Shown: positions 10,981 to 20,150, counted from the first letter of the stretch. The stretch: 40,914 nt of DNA from Mycoplasmataceae bacterium (GCA_031259945.1 JAIRKU010000024.1:1-40914), one strand, 5' to 3'. Notes: generated by a model from the letters alone, not told the origin. Program-made: numbers and translations.

Positions 10981-11928
10981 TTACTTTAATTTAATGTATT
11001 TGATAGCCGCTAGGGCAGCTAAAGCGCCATCGCCAACGGCAGTAGAAATTTGTCGATACATAGTTTTGGACACATCGCCCGCAGCAAATATACCAGGGAT
11101 TTTCGTTTGTTTATATTCATCAGTTTGAATAACTCCATTATTATCAATAATTTCACTGACGTTAGATAAAAAACCGCCCTCAGTATGAGAACCGATAAAA
11201 ACAAAAACATAATCCATTTTGAATGTTTGAATTTTATCTTTAATTTTAATATTGATACTTGTTACTTTTTGTCCATCGCCTTTAACATCTACACAAGTGG
11301 CATCATAAATGATTTCAATGTTCTTTTTATTTTTAATAGAATTTATTAAATTATCGTTGCCAATCATTTTATCTTCTTTGATGATTAAATAAATTTTGTT
11401 AGCAATATCTGTCAAATAAAGAGTGTCCTTAAAAGCAAGATCATTATTGCCAAATACTGTAATAGTTTTATTTTTAGTTAATAATCCATCACAAAGTGCG
11501 CAATAAGAGATTCCTTTATTTTTATATTCATCTTCACCAGGGACATTAAGTTTAATTTCTGTTGTACCAGTAGCGATGATTAAAGCTTTAGTAAAATAAT
11601 TAGCACCATTTTCTAAAAAAGCTACATGATAATCTTGTTTATGAATAATGCCAGTCACTTTACCATAAATGTATATTGCACCATTCTCAATGGCTTGTGT
11701 GTACATATTAAGAGCAAGATCGGCCCCAGGAATAGTTTTGTATCCTGGATAGTTGGTAACATCTGGTATGTTGACAACTTTACCACCCGGTATTTCTTGT
11801 TCGATAAAACCAACTTTTAAATTGGCTTTTCGTCCATACATAGCGGCTGTTAAACCAGCTGGGCCTGCTCCAATTATGAGAATATCAAATGTATTAGCAT
11901 CGCTTGCTGTAAGAGTTTCTAACGCCAT
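10981..11928 (-). CDS. trxB: Thioredoxin reductase-like flavoprotein with altered NADPH site
   Basis: A 315-residue FAD enzyme that would reduce thioredoxin through a redox disulfide. FAD motif IIGAGPAGLTAAMYGRK lies at 18-34, the active-site pair C143/C146 in YCALCDG, and the C-terminal FAD motif AAGDVS followed by RQISTAVGDGALAA. The pyridine-nucleotide domain departs from the norm: the usual GGGxSA is replaced by FGNNDLA, and the usual HRRxxFRA, which holds the 2'-phosphate of NADPH, reads IIKEDKMIG. NADPH may therefore not be the donor. Ferredoxin-dependent flavin thioredoxin reductases of clostridia also lack this motif, which would suit the nearby hydrogenase, but that is inference. The start is preceded by AGGTAGG inside the end of lgt. 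Confidence 0.9.
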   Translation of the reverse strand: MALETLTASDANTFDILIIGAGPAGLTAAMYGRKANLKVGFIEQEIPGGKVVNIPDVTNYPGYKTIPGADLALNMYTQAIENGAIYIYGKVTGIIHKQDYHVAFLENGANYFTKALIIATGTTEIKLNVPGEDEYKNKGISYCALCDGLLTKNKTITVFGNNDLAFKDTLYLTDIANKIYLIIKEDKMIGNDNLINSIKNKKNIEIIYDATCVDVKGDGQKVTSINIKIKDKIQTFKMDYVFVFIGSHTEGGFLSNVSEIIDNNGVIQTDEYKQTKIPGIFAAGDVSKTMYRQISTAVGDGALAALAAIKYIKLK

Positions 11929-11931
11929 AAT

Positions 11932-13017
11932 TTACCTACCTAAGTAATATAACATTTGATCATCTGTCTTGAGCGATATTTTTTTATTTTTAATGGTTGA
12001 TTTAAAACTATATTTACGTATTCTAGTAAATAATGTGTGATTGAGAATTATTAAAGCTATTGCAATAAACACTCATATTGATGACATGATATAAGTCGTA
12101 GCAAATGCAAACCTTGGCTCTCTTAATCCCTCTAAACATAAACGCAAAATACCATATCAAAGAAAATAAGCAAAACCCAAATCACCTAGTTTCTTTTTGG
12201 GAATTAATTCTCCAACAAAAAATATTAAGATTAAACCTATTCAATTTATACAACTTTCGTAAAAGAATAACGGCTGATAAATAAATCCGTTAATATTCAT
12301 TAAAGGGAATAGGTGTTGGACTATATTAGCGTAAGAATTATCTTTAATTATTTTTCCGTATAACTCTTGGTTTTGATAATTTCCATACCGTCCAATAATT
12401 TGTCCAATTAATATGGCCGGCACAATCGCATCAACATATGCTAAGAAAGAAACTTGTCTTACTTTATTCGGTTGAGTAGAAAAATCCCTTACTTGATATT
12501 TGGGATATTTCAAAATAAAAGGGAATCATCAACAAGCCAATAAAATAGTTAAAATTACGCCTCCCTCAACTGCTAATCCACCTTCTTTAAAATCAAAAAA
12601 GTGTGATCATGATGGATCGCCTTCACTTGCGTCACCAATAATATATGATCATATTCTTGCGCCTAAAATGGCAGTCGGTATACCCATTAAACAAAATCAA
12701 TAAAATGGATCAATAGGTATTTTATAAAGTTTTCAAAGCTTTACGCATCCAATTAAAATCGCTGAAAGAAAACCTATAAAAATAAAAATACCATATCATG
12801 CCACCCCATTACCAAAAATTTGAAAAGCAGTTGGATTGTATTTTGTTAGAACTAATGAATTAACTAAAAAAATTGTCAATGGGATCAAGATTGCAGTTGC
12901 ACCTGTGATAATCAATCATTTTCACATTCCAGTTCGATCATCTAATATAGAAAATGATTTAACTTCATTTTCCGTTTGATTTATTTGTGAGGTTGTTAAA
13001 TTCTTTGACGGATTCAT
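11932..13017 (-). CDS. lgt: Prolipoprotein diacylglyceryl transferase
   Basis: Membrane enzyme that moves diacylglycerol from phosphatidylglycerol to the lipobox cysteine of prolipoproteins. The 361-residue protein has about seven hydrophobic segments and the key signature GRYGNYQNQELYG (consensus GRxGNFxNxExxG). The upstream motif GGLAVEGGVI matches the GGLAIxGG segment, and the C-terminal RxxLEGLREPR matches the conserved R-E-PR end. About 60 residues before the first membrane span and a 35-residue tail are longer than in E. coli Lgt. Several conserved Trp codons are TGA. ATG and the hprK stop share one base (TAATG), so translation is coupled; trxB starts three bases after its stop. Confidence 0.93.
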
Positions 13018-13946
13018 TATTGGTTACGGTTTACTTTTTTATAGTTTGACATATAGTCATCGGCAGAACTATAACCATGTTGTTTAAGTTTTAGATCAAT
13101 AACAGCTGTTTCAATTAAATCTGACATTTTACGACCCGGTGTAATTGGCAACTTGTAATAAGGAATAATTACTTTTTCTAATTCCTTAGTTTTTAATTCA
13201 GCACCTAATCGTTCAAATTGTAAAGTTTTTTTGTCATCAATGACTAATTCAATAATAACATCTATGTTAGCTGAGTTTTGAGTTTTTTCAATACCTAACA
13301 TTCGAGGGATATTTAAAATACCTAAACCTCGTACTTCAATAAATTTGTTAGCAATAGCATTAGGCTTGCCAAATAATCGGTCTGCTAAATTAGCCACATC
13401 TACAGCATCATCAGCCACGAATAAATGGCCTTTACGAACAAGCTCTAAAGCTACTTCAGATTTTCCTACGCCTGATTCTCCTTGTAATAAAACACCAACA
13501 CCATAAACACTAATTAACGTACCATGTATGGTTTTGAATTCAGCCATTTGTTCGTTAATTCAAGCAGCAACTGTTACATAAAGTTGCGCTGATGGCATTG
13601 TGGAAAAAAGAATGGTGGTTGTATGTTTTTTAGATAATTTCACTAATAAATCAATATGCTTAAATGCTTTAGTCACAATAACCACAGGAGGTTTAAGCAT
13701 CAACACATTATTCATTGATTCTATGATTTTTTTCTTGGTTAATTGTGATAAGAATTTACTTTCATTACCACTTCACAATACTGCTGAAATCAAGTTATCA
13801 AAAACGCTATGTTTTGAGGCAAGTTCAATACCGGTTCGATTTAAACTAGGAATCAATATTTTATTACGAGAACTACCTTTATACAAAACCTCAAAATGAA
13901 ACTTATTAATTAAAGAATTTATTTTAATAGACTTGTCATGATTCAT
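13017..13946 (-). CDS. hprK: HPr kinase/phosphorylase
   Basis: Bifunctional enzyme that phosphorylates and dephosphorylates Ser46 of HPr and so links carbon supply to regulation in low-GC Gram-positives and mycoplasmas. The 309-residue length is typical. The P-loop GESGVGKSE lies near residue 156, the family signature VRGLGILNI near 205, and the K-rich loop FERLGAELK and C-terminal RKMSDLIE follow. The N-terminal half (about 133 residues) is joined to it through TGA-encoded Trp codons. ATG 13946 is chosen because TATAAT stands ten bases upstream and it gives the usual length; an ATG at 14006 would add 20 mostly hydrophobic residues and lies upstream of that box. First gene of the operon with lgt, trxB and whiA. 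Confidence 0.93.
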
Positions 13947-13956
13947 GATGATTATG

Positions 13957-13962
13957 ATTATA
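13957..13962 (-). promoter_or_regulatory. Putative -10 box for hprK operon
   Basis: TATAAT on the minus strand, ten bases before the hprK ATG; no Shine-Dalgarno site and no recognisable -35 box. Confidence 0.45.
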
Positions 13963-13992
13963 TAAACATATAAACACTCATTAATTAAATAT

Positions 13993-14008
13993 TTGTAACT
14001 ATTCACCG
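13993..14008 (+). repeat. First copy of the GTAACTATTCACCG motif
   Basis: TTGTAACTATTCACCG, sharing the 14 bases GTAACTATTCACCG with 17016-17029 in the same orientation and 13 of 14 with the inverted copy ending at 17082. It lies between the divergent hprK and glycosyltransferase promoters. Confidence 0.6.
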
Positions 14009-14076
14009 AAAATAGACAAGCTCACTACAAGACTGAATAATATTCAATCATTGGTAGGCACAAATGTTCATTATTG

Positions 14077-14082
14077 TATAAT
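14077..14082 (+). promoter_or_regulatory. -10 box of a leaderless promoter for the glycosyltransferase
   Basis: TATAAT directly preceded by TG, six bases before the GTG at 14089. The spacing decides the start: the upstream TTG at 14074 lies before the transcript would begin. Confidence 0.6.
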
Positions 14083-14088
14083 TCTCTT

Positions 14089-15819
14089 GTGTTCAAATCG
14101 GAGACCAAACATTTAGCAACTAAATTAGCTGTAATAAAATTAATTTGTAACATAATCTTGTTATCGCTTGTTTCCATTTTTGTATTAATACAATTAATAT
14201 TATTATTATTTTACGTTAATAAAGTAAATGCAAGTGTCGTAATCAATCGAATAGATTATTTATTGATTTTTATTTTTATAATATTATGTTTTAATTTAAT
14301 GTTTAGCGGTATTTCAAGGAGAACAATCAGAAATAAATATATTAAAGAAACTCTAAGAATTGTTCACCAAGCTAAAATACCCAAAAAACTTCCCAAAGTT
14401 GTTTATGTTTATACAGTACACAATGATTTTATGCCGGCTAGACTATTGCAAAATATGAAGCAGACATATAAAAATTTTGAAGTGTGAATCTCTGATGGAT
14501 CCGATAACACAGAAATAATCCGAGAAGTTAATAACTTTGCGCAAAAACATAAAATTAGACTGTACAGGTTGGGCGGTAAGGGGAGCATAAGTAAATCTGA
14601 TAATTTAAATCATTTTTTACAATATTCTGGCGCACATTTTGATTATTTAATGATTGGAGACGCGGACGAAATTTTTGATAAATATTTTGTAGAGTGTAAT
14701 ATACGTTTTTTTTATAGTGATAAATTTGAAAAGCTAGCCTTCGTTTCTCCTTTAAACCAATGTTATAAAACTCAAGGTTTGTATACAAACATAATGCGGA
14801 ACATTGACAATATAACCATGTTCAACCGCGATTTAATAAAATCTGTTCAATTACGTGATTACTCTAACTTATATAGCGCTTCATGCTTAATATCTAGTAA
14901 ATTTATTCAAAGTATGAACGGCAAATTTCCAGATAGTGTTTTAGAAGATTATTATTCGGAAAATATAGCTGTTATGAATGGTTGAATAGGTATTGTTTCT
15001 GGTTTAACAGTTTGCACGCAAGCTTATGATGTTACAATTAAAGCTCATTATGCTCGCGTAATGCGAATACTCGATTGAATTATTAAATTAAGAAAACATG
15101 ATCCATTTAAAGATTACAATGAAAAATATTCAAGATGATTTATGCGGAGTTTTGTTTTAATTATTTTGCCCTTATTATTAATGATAGGTTTCATTGCACT
15201 AACAGTAACGATTTGGCTTATAGTAATAAACTGAACAATACTAATTAATGATACTTTTTTTATTTGTACTATTTGTATAGGTATTGGTTTTATCATTATT
15301 TCATCTCTAATTGCTAACTACGATACATCTAAAATAATTAAATTTTCAAATGGAATTTTATTGTTTATATTTACAATTCTTTATTCCCTAAGTTTTATAT
15401 CTTACATGTGTAAACATTGAATTTTAACTATTTGTTTTAATAAATATTCAAATTTTCTTACAGGTACTCAAAAAAGATTTCTCAAAAATAAATTATCATC
15501 AGTCTTTAAAAAAATATTACCAGATATTCTTATGCTTTTATTATTTGGATTTTTTTTATTTGTATTCAATTGATTATTTTATGAATTTTTATTTCCATTA
15601 ACAAATTTATCATTAGTTTTTTTTATACTAGGTAATCTAATTTTGGGGATTTTTACTCTAAGTTTATTTTCCACAATTGTTCTTTATATGTTTTCATTGA
15701 TTAAAATTAACAGATATGATCCCAATAAACCAATTTATTTTAAAAACAATTACGTAGCATCTACAGAAATAAAAGACAAATTTTATTCACAGCATTCTGA
15801 TTTGAAAAGAATATGTTAA
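14089..15819 (+). CDS. Membrane-anchored family 2-type glycosyltransferase
   Basis: A 576-residue processive-type glycosyltransferase. Two N-terminal membrane spans (about 10-40 and 55-78) lead into a GT-A domain of about 270 residues with DGSDN at 136-140 (the usual DDGS position) and the metal-binding DADE at 191-194. A later acidic pair in VLEDYYSEN matches the catalytic ED of the family, and KAHYARVMRILDW near 319 could be the equivalent of the (Q/R)xxRW region. At least five hydrophobic segments follow (about 354-385, 390-410, 422-443, 475-503, 508-538). Sugar donor and acceptor are unknown; a cell-surface polysaccharide or glycolipid is the natural product. GTG is used as start, set by the promoter. 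It stands convergent to the acyltransferase gene. Confidence 0.8.
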
Positions 15820-15831
15820 TTAAATTAAAAA

Positions 15832-16929
15832 TTATTGTATTACCTTAGCGCTTGATTTTGAATAATATGAATTGATTGTTGAAATTAATACATTAAGCGG
15901 CTTAGCAAAAAAAGCGGAAATACTAAATGAAATAAAATAAATAATAAAAAAAGCGCAATTACTAAATCCATTAAATTTTGGTTCAATATAACAAAGCGAT
16001 ATTATGAGAACTTCATGAATTAAAAAGAATGGTACCGAGATTTCACCTAAATAATTAAAAAAATAGTCAATCTTCAATTTTTCTATTTTGTTTGCAAGAA
16101 ATTGTGAAGCACTTAAAACGAAAATCGTAATGGACATAGGAATATACATACGAAAGAACGCTACATCATTATTAAATTGAATAATATTCTCGACAAACCA
16201 ATTGTCGTGTGGAATTATGGGGTTTTCTCCTCAATTGTACAACAAATAAGGAATAAAAAGTAATATAAAGCTACCCAATGAAATTGTTAGAGTCCTTACT
16301 TGTTTTAGTTTAATATAAAAGCCTATCCATACACCAATCATATATCCTATTAATACACGAATAAAGTCTTTTTGGCTTAAAATGAAATTGTAATTAAATG
16401 GTTTAAAAATTAAAGTATTCATTGATATCATTACAATAATTAAACCCAATGTTCATCATTTATTAACTTGTGATAAAAATTTGTTTATCAACGGAGATAT
16501 CATTAAAATAATAGCATATATATATATGTATCATCAGGCGTAATCGTTACTAAAAAATAATGAATTTTTAATTCATTCTAATATAGTTTCATGACGTTGA
16601 TTAAGCGAAAAATATAAAATTAATGTTAGTAAAAACAAAAATAGCGAATACACAACTATCATTGTAACAGCAGTTCACCTATATTTTGTGTTATTTTTCA
16701 AAAAATAACCAGACACAATGGTAAATGCTACTACGCAAATCCCTCCGTTAAATATTTGAGATAAATAAATATCGCTGTTAACTTTACCCAGAATACTTTT
16801 ATCTAAAAAGAAGTGACAAATAAATACTATCGAGATTAATAAAAAGCGATAAACTTCAATTATTCCATTCCTTTGCCTACTTCTAAAAAAATTCGTATAT
16901 TTTTTATTCATTATTTTTTTATTCGCCAT
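15832..16929 (-). CDS. Acyltransferase 3 family membrane protein
   Basis: A 365-residue protein with about ten hydrophobic segments, fitting the integral-membrane acyltransferase-3 family (OafA/WecH type) that adds acetyl or other acyl groups to surface sugars. The N-terminal part shows RNGIIEVYRFLLISIVFICH, which corresponds to the family's R-x-x-x-x-D/E-x-x-R...H core, and ICVVAFTIVSGYFL, which corresponds to its characteristic F-x-x-SGY motif. A middle segment NDYAWWYIYIYAI fits the family's conserved WY region. Several of its Trp codons are TGA. The gene is divergent from the kinase gene and convergent with the glycosyltransferase. The acceptor is probably the product of the neighbouring genes, but that rests on context. 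Confidence 0.75.
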
Positions 16930-16947
16930 AATACTTTCAAGATAGGT

Positions 16948-16953
16948 TATACT
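16948..16953 (+). promoter_or_regulatory. Putative -10 box for the leader ORF and kinase gene
   Basis: TATACT on the plus strand, 16 bases before the small ATG at 16970 and 148 bases before the kinase ATG. If used, the message carries the whole (CA)10 and hairpin region as its leader. Confidence 0.35.
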
Positions 16954-16969
16954 TATCGGTAGGTTAATA

Positions 16970-17068
16970 ATGACAAGATTATACTTGATTAGACGCGCTC
17001 AAACAACTAACATTCGTAACTATTCACCGGGTTTGTTTGCGTCCACACACACACACACACACAAGTAG
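16970..17068 (+). pseudogene. Short leader ORF running through the CA repeat; possible histidine-phosphatase remnant
   Basis: A 32-codon frame opening MTRLYLIRRAQTTNI, with GGTAGG six bases before the ATG. The opening resembles the first strand and phosphate loop of histidine phosphatases (xxLYLIRHGQT), with the catalytic RHG read as RRA. After 15 codons the similarity stops at the base where the inverted repeat begins. The frame then crosses the (CA)10 tract as Thr-His repeats and ends at TAG. It could be a gene fragment cut by the repeat element, or a leader peptide whose end depends on the number of CA units. I cannot show that it is translated. Confidence 0.35.
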
Positions 17069-17084
17069 CGGTGAACAGTTACGA
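17014..17084. repeat. Inverted repeat enclosing the CA tract
   Basis: Left arm TCGTAACTATTCACCG (17014-17029) and right arm CGGTGAACAGTTACGA (17069-17084) pair over 15 of 16 bases with a 39-base loop that contains (CA)10. The arms are two of the three copies of the motif in the window. The structure could be an RNA hairpin in the leader of the kinase gene or the ends of a tiny insertion-like element. Confidence 0.7.
17044..17063 (+). repeat. (CA)10 dinucleotide microsatellite
   Basis: Ten perfect CA units, 38 bases before the kinase start codon. Long dinucleotide runs are prone to slippage during replication and are typical of contingency loci; this is the only such run I see in the window. 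Confidence 0.9.
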
Positions 17085-17101
17085 CTAAAAGGAATAATTC
17101 A

Positions 17102-18121
17102 ATGATTAAAAATAATTCATTTAATTCAACGAGATTTTTCAATTCCATTTCTGTCGTCGACAACGGTAAAAATGTTAAAAAAAAATCAATTTATTTATCT
17201 AAATTTAAAGACGAAATAAATTGATTTATTAACTTACCAAAATCGCTTACAAAATTTATCCCAAAAGTGAATAATTATTCACTAAAACCTACAATGTTTA
17301 TAAAATATGAAAATATTGCTGTGCCAACTATTCATTTTTTTTATGTAAATGGCGAAAATATTAATTGGTCTATTGTTAGAAAACTATATAGTTCATTATT
17401 GTCTAATTTCCATTCGTTTAAACCAAGAACCTTCAATCGAACTTATTGACATGATGCGCTAATTGACATCTATCTCGCAAAAACTATAACTCGATTATTA
17501 AAAATTTCACTTGATAATCGATTTCTGCCTTTTTTTAAGTCTAGAACTGTTAGAATCAACAATAAGTTATATCCCTCTGCTAACACTATTAAAAATTATC
17601 TATATTTAGAATTAAAAAAAATGCTAAATAATCAAGATATCAATCCGATTTTATTGGATATTTGTACTCCTAGAAAGAACAACATTTGTTTGTTTCATGG
17701 AGATTTATGCTTTTCTAATGTTTTTATTGATACTCATAAAAAAAGTATTAAGTGTATAGACCCCAGAGGTTCGTTTGCTAGTGACAAAATGTATGGAGAT
17801 ATATTATTTGATTACGCAAAAATTACTCAATCGGCCTTAGGTTTATACGATTTAGTAATTGAAGATAAATTCAAGTTGACGTACGATCATAAAAATATTC
17901 AATATAAAATTTTTCTGCCATCTAATTATTCTGTTATTCAAACTGAATTTACTAAATTTATACCCCAAAAATATAAAAAACAAATTCGCCTCATTGAATC
18001 TTTACAATTCTTGTCAATGATTCCGTGGCACAACGATAAGCCACAAAGACAAATTGTTTTTTTATGTATCGGTATTAAATTATTTTGCGAATATATTGGA
18101 GAAGATAAATGATGAAAATAA
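17102..18121 (+). CDS. LicA-like small-molecule kinase (APH/choline kinase fold)
   Basis: A 339-residue phosphotransferase. The Brenner-type catalytic motif HGDLCFSN lies at 199-206 (catalytic Asp201, metal ligand Asn206) and the metal-binding DPRG at 220-223, in the layout of aminoglycoside/choline kinases. The sequence HGDLCFSNVFID...IDPRG is the form I associate with kinases encoded beside sugar or polyol nucleotidyltransferases in capsule loci; the true substrate is unknown. Start ATG 17102 has AAAGGA eight bases upstream. The final codons include two TGA Trp before TAA, so the gene overlaps the nucleotidyltransferase start by 13 bases and the two are surely co-translated. The (CA)10 tract and hairpin in the leader may modulate its expression. 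Confidence 0.75.
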
Positions 18122-18837
18122 TCGTTACAGCTTCTGGGGGGGGGAGACGATTTTATGATTCTGGCTTTCAAACTCCAAAATATAAAATTATTGCCAATGG
18201 TCATAGTCTGTTTTATTGGTCGCTTCTTTCGCTTAAATCATTACGTAAATATTTTTTTTGTTTAATCTTTAATCGGCACAATTATGATAAACAATTTGTA
18301 GAAATTGAATTGCAAAAATTATCTATTAAAAACTACAAGATAATTGTTTTGCCTAAAATAACTGACGGACAAGCGACGACTGCGATGGCAGCTAATAAAT
18401 TTATGAAATCGAATGATAGTGTTGTTATTTATAACATAGACACATACATTAAACCTGGAATCATTAATAGAAATATTTTTAAATATGATGGTAATATTAC
18501 TACCGCAAAAGCAAAAGGAAATCATTGGTCTTTTGTAAAACTGGGCAAAAACGGCTTTGCAACTGCTACCTCTGAAAAAATAAGAATTTCCTCAAATTGT
18601 TCTATTGGTTCTTATTATTTCAAACGATGAAGTGACTTTAAAAATATTTATAAATGTTTTAAAAATAAAATTAAAACCCAATATAAAGAGGTTTACATTG
18701 CTCCAATGTATCAATTCATGATAAACCAAGGTAATAAAATTGGAATTAAAAATATAAAAATGAATAATATTGTTTCTTTAGGTACACCAAAAGAAGTTTC
18801 TAAATTTGATAAAAATTTTGTTAAAAATAATTACTAA
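18109..18837 (+). CDS. LicC-like nucleotidyltransferase with phase-variable G9 tract
   Basis: A 242-residue NTP transferase. The N-terminus KIIVTASGGGRRF...TPKYKI is a version of the nucleotide-binding signature (usually MAGxGSRFxxxG...PK), and VIYNIDTYIKPG near 105-116 holds the metal-binding acidic pair of the family. Such enzymes activate phosphocholine, sugars or polyol phosphates to CDP, UDP or dTDP forms; with the upstream kinase it would form a phosphorylate-then-activate pair like LicA/LicC. The run of nine G at codons 10-12 lies inside the nucleotide-binding loop, and gain or loss of one G gives early stops. GGAG stands about seven bases before the ATG. The stop overlaps the end of the opposing phosphatase gene by four bases. 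Confidence 0.75.
18136..18144 (+). repeat. G9 homopolymer inside the nucleotidyltransferase
   Basis: Nine consecutive G in a strongly AT-rich gene, encoding Gly-Gly-Gly of the active-site loop. In the present length the gene is in frame (ON). No other G or C run of this length was seen in the window. Confidence 0.9.
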
Positions 18838-19382
18838 ATTTTATATTTTATTGGGACACCGTTTTTTGGAGTAATTGCTATCGTAGATTTATCTTTATTT
18901 GAAAAATAGAAATTAAATAAACGACCTACTCAAGAATGGGCAACAACAACTATTGTTTTTTTAGAATGTATTTTAATAATTTGATCTATAAATGGTTTAA
19001 TTCGCTTAAAATACATGTCTTGGATTGTTTCAACACCATTATCTAAATCAGAATTTAAATCTCAGTTAGACATATCGTATATATCTTTACTTATTGTTGG
19101 TTTTAGTTCTAAACTACCAAAATTTCGTTCAGATAATCTTTCATCTATTATCACTTTTAATTTATGGCTCTTAGCTAATGGTGAAGCTGTTTTCCTTGCT
19201 CTAATAAGTGGCGAACTATAAATCACATCAATTCTAGTGTTCTTAAAAAAAACAACTAGTTCTTTAGATTGATGTAAACCAATTTTTGATAATGGTAAAT
19301 CTGTTTTTCCATTCCATATTTTTTTTACATTGGTTTCTGTTTGACCGTGACGAACAAAATAAATATTCATATTTTTATACAT
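18834..19382 (-). CDS. Histidine phosphatase (phosphoglycerate mutase-like)
   Basis: A 182-residue branch-1 histidine phosphatase. The phosphohistidine motif FVRHGQTETN lies near residues 9-18, the substrate loop SSPLIRARKTA near 56-66, the proton-donor region LSERNFGSLE near 83, and the second catalytic His is in VVVAHSWVGRLF near 145. The specificity cannot be told from sequence; small size fits a phosphatase more than glycolytic mutase. A TGA Trp at 19062-19064 joins the two halves. ATG 19382 is chosen because TATAAT lies six bases upstream; the second Met, four codons later, is the alternative. The TAG end overlaps the nucleotidyltransferase stop by four bases. Confidence 0.85.
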
Positions 19383-19388
19383 ATTTTC

Positions 19389-19394
19389 ATTATA
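19389..19394 (-). promoter_or_regulatory. -10 box of a leaderless promoter for the histidine phosphatase
   Basis: TATAAT on the minus strand, six bases before the ATG at 19382, without Shine-Dalgarno or clear -35 sequence. Confidence 0.6.
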
Positions 19395-19515
19395 AGTACA
19401 TAATAAAATAAGTATTTACTTTTCCAGCTAATTGACAAAACCCCATTGATAATTATAAAAATGGACAATGTTTATAACTTTTATGTGTAAACTTCTTGGC
19501 TAATTAATTTCTAAT

Positions 19516-20139
19516 CTAAACATTTAAAAAAGGATTTATTTTTTTAATCTCACTTAGTTTACCATTTTGTCCATGGCCAGGGAATATTCAATCATCGTCA
19601 TGATAATGTTGAAGGAATATTTTTATGGAATTTTTCATATCATTAATATTACTTAAAGCTAAATCTGTTCTGCCAATAGAGTCATAAAAAATAGTATCTC
19701 CGCTAAATACATAATGTTCATACTTTAAGGCAACTCCGCCTGGTGTGTGGCCTTTAAGTAATAAAACATCAAAAGTAAAACTACCGATTGTTAATTTACT
19801 ACCATTAAAATATTTAATTAAATCATATTGAATATTATGTGGAATATTAAGCTCTTGAGCATAATGATGCTTTTCAATGATTGGTTTTTCATCATTATGT
19901 AAATAAACATTAATATGCAAGTGTTTTGCCATTTCAAAAGTATTACCAATATGATCATAGTGAGCATGCGTGAGAATAATTCCTAGTAGTTTTATGTTAT
20001 TAGTATTTAGATAATTGGTAATTACTTCATCATTCAATCCCGGATCAATTAAAACTGCTTCATTATTTTTAATAACCAAATATGAATTCACCAAGAATTT
20101 ACGGTCGATAAATATTTTTAAGTCGTTGAATGTTTTCAT
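19516..20139 (-). CDS. Metallo-beta-lactamase-fold hydrolase (glyoxalase II-like)
   Basis: A 207-residue soluble metal hydrolase. The zinc motif THAHYDHIG (H-x-H-x-D-H) lies near 57-65, the third His is in LKGHTPGG near 129, the bridging Asp in FSGDTIF near 146, and the last His in PGHGQNG near 188. This is the compact glyoxalase II-like (YcbL/GloB) subgroup with no C-terminal extension. The substrate may be a thioester, but this subgroup has varied activities. The TGA at 19588-19590 is Trp; reading on to TAG recovers the PGHG metal motif. The gene is divergent from the hydrogenase operon across 49 bases. Confidence 0.88.
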
Positions 20140-20150
20140 ACTAATATTGT

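Noticed and set aside
13946-14006. Longer HprK start at 14006
   Set aside because: It would lie upstream of the TATAAT at 13957-13962 and add an Ile/Tyr-rich stretch not found in the family; the 309-residue form matches the usual length.
17014-17084. Complete small insertion element with target duplication
   Set aside because: The eight bases on each side (TAACATTC and GACTAAAA around the arms) do not match, so insertion cannot be shown; kept only as a repeat with open origin.
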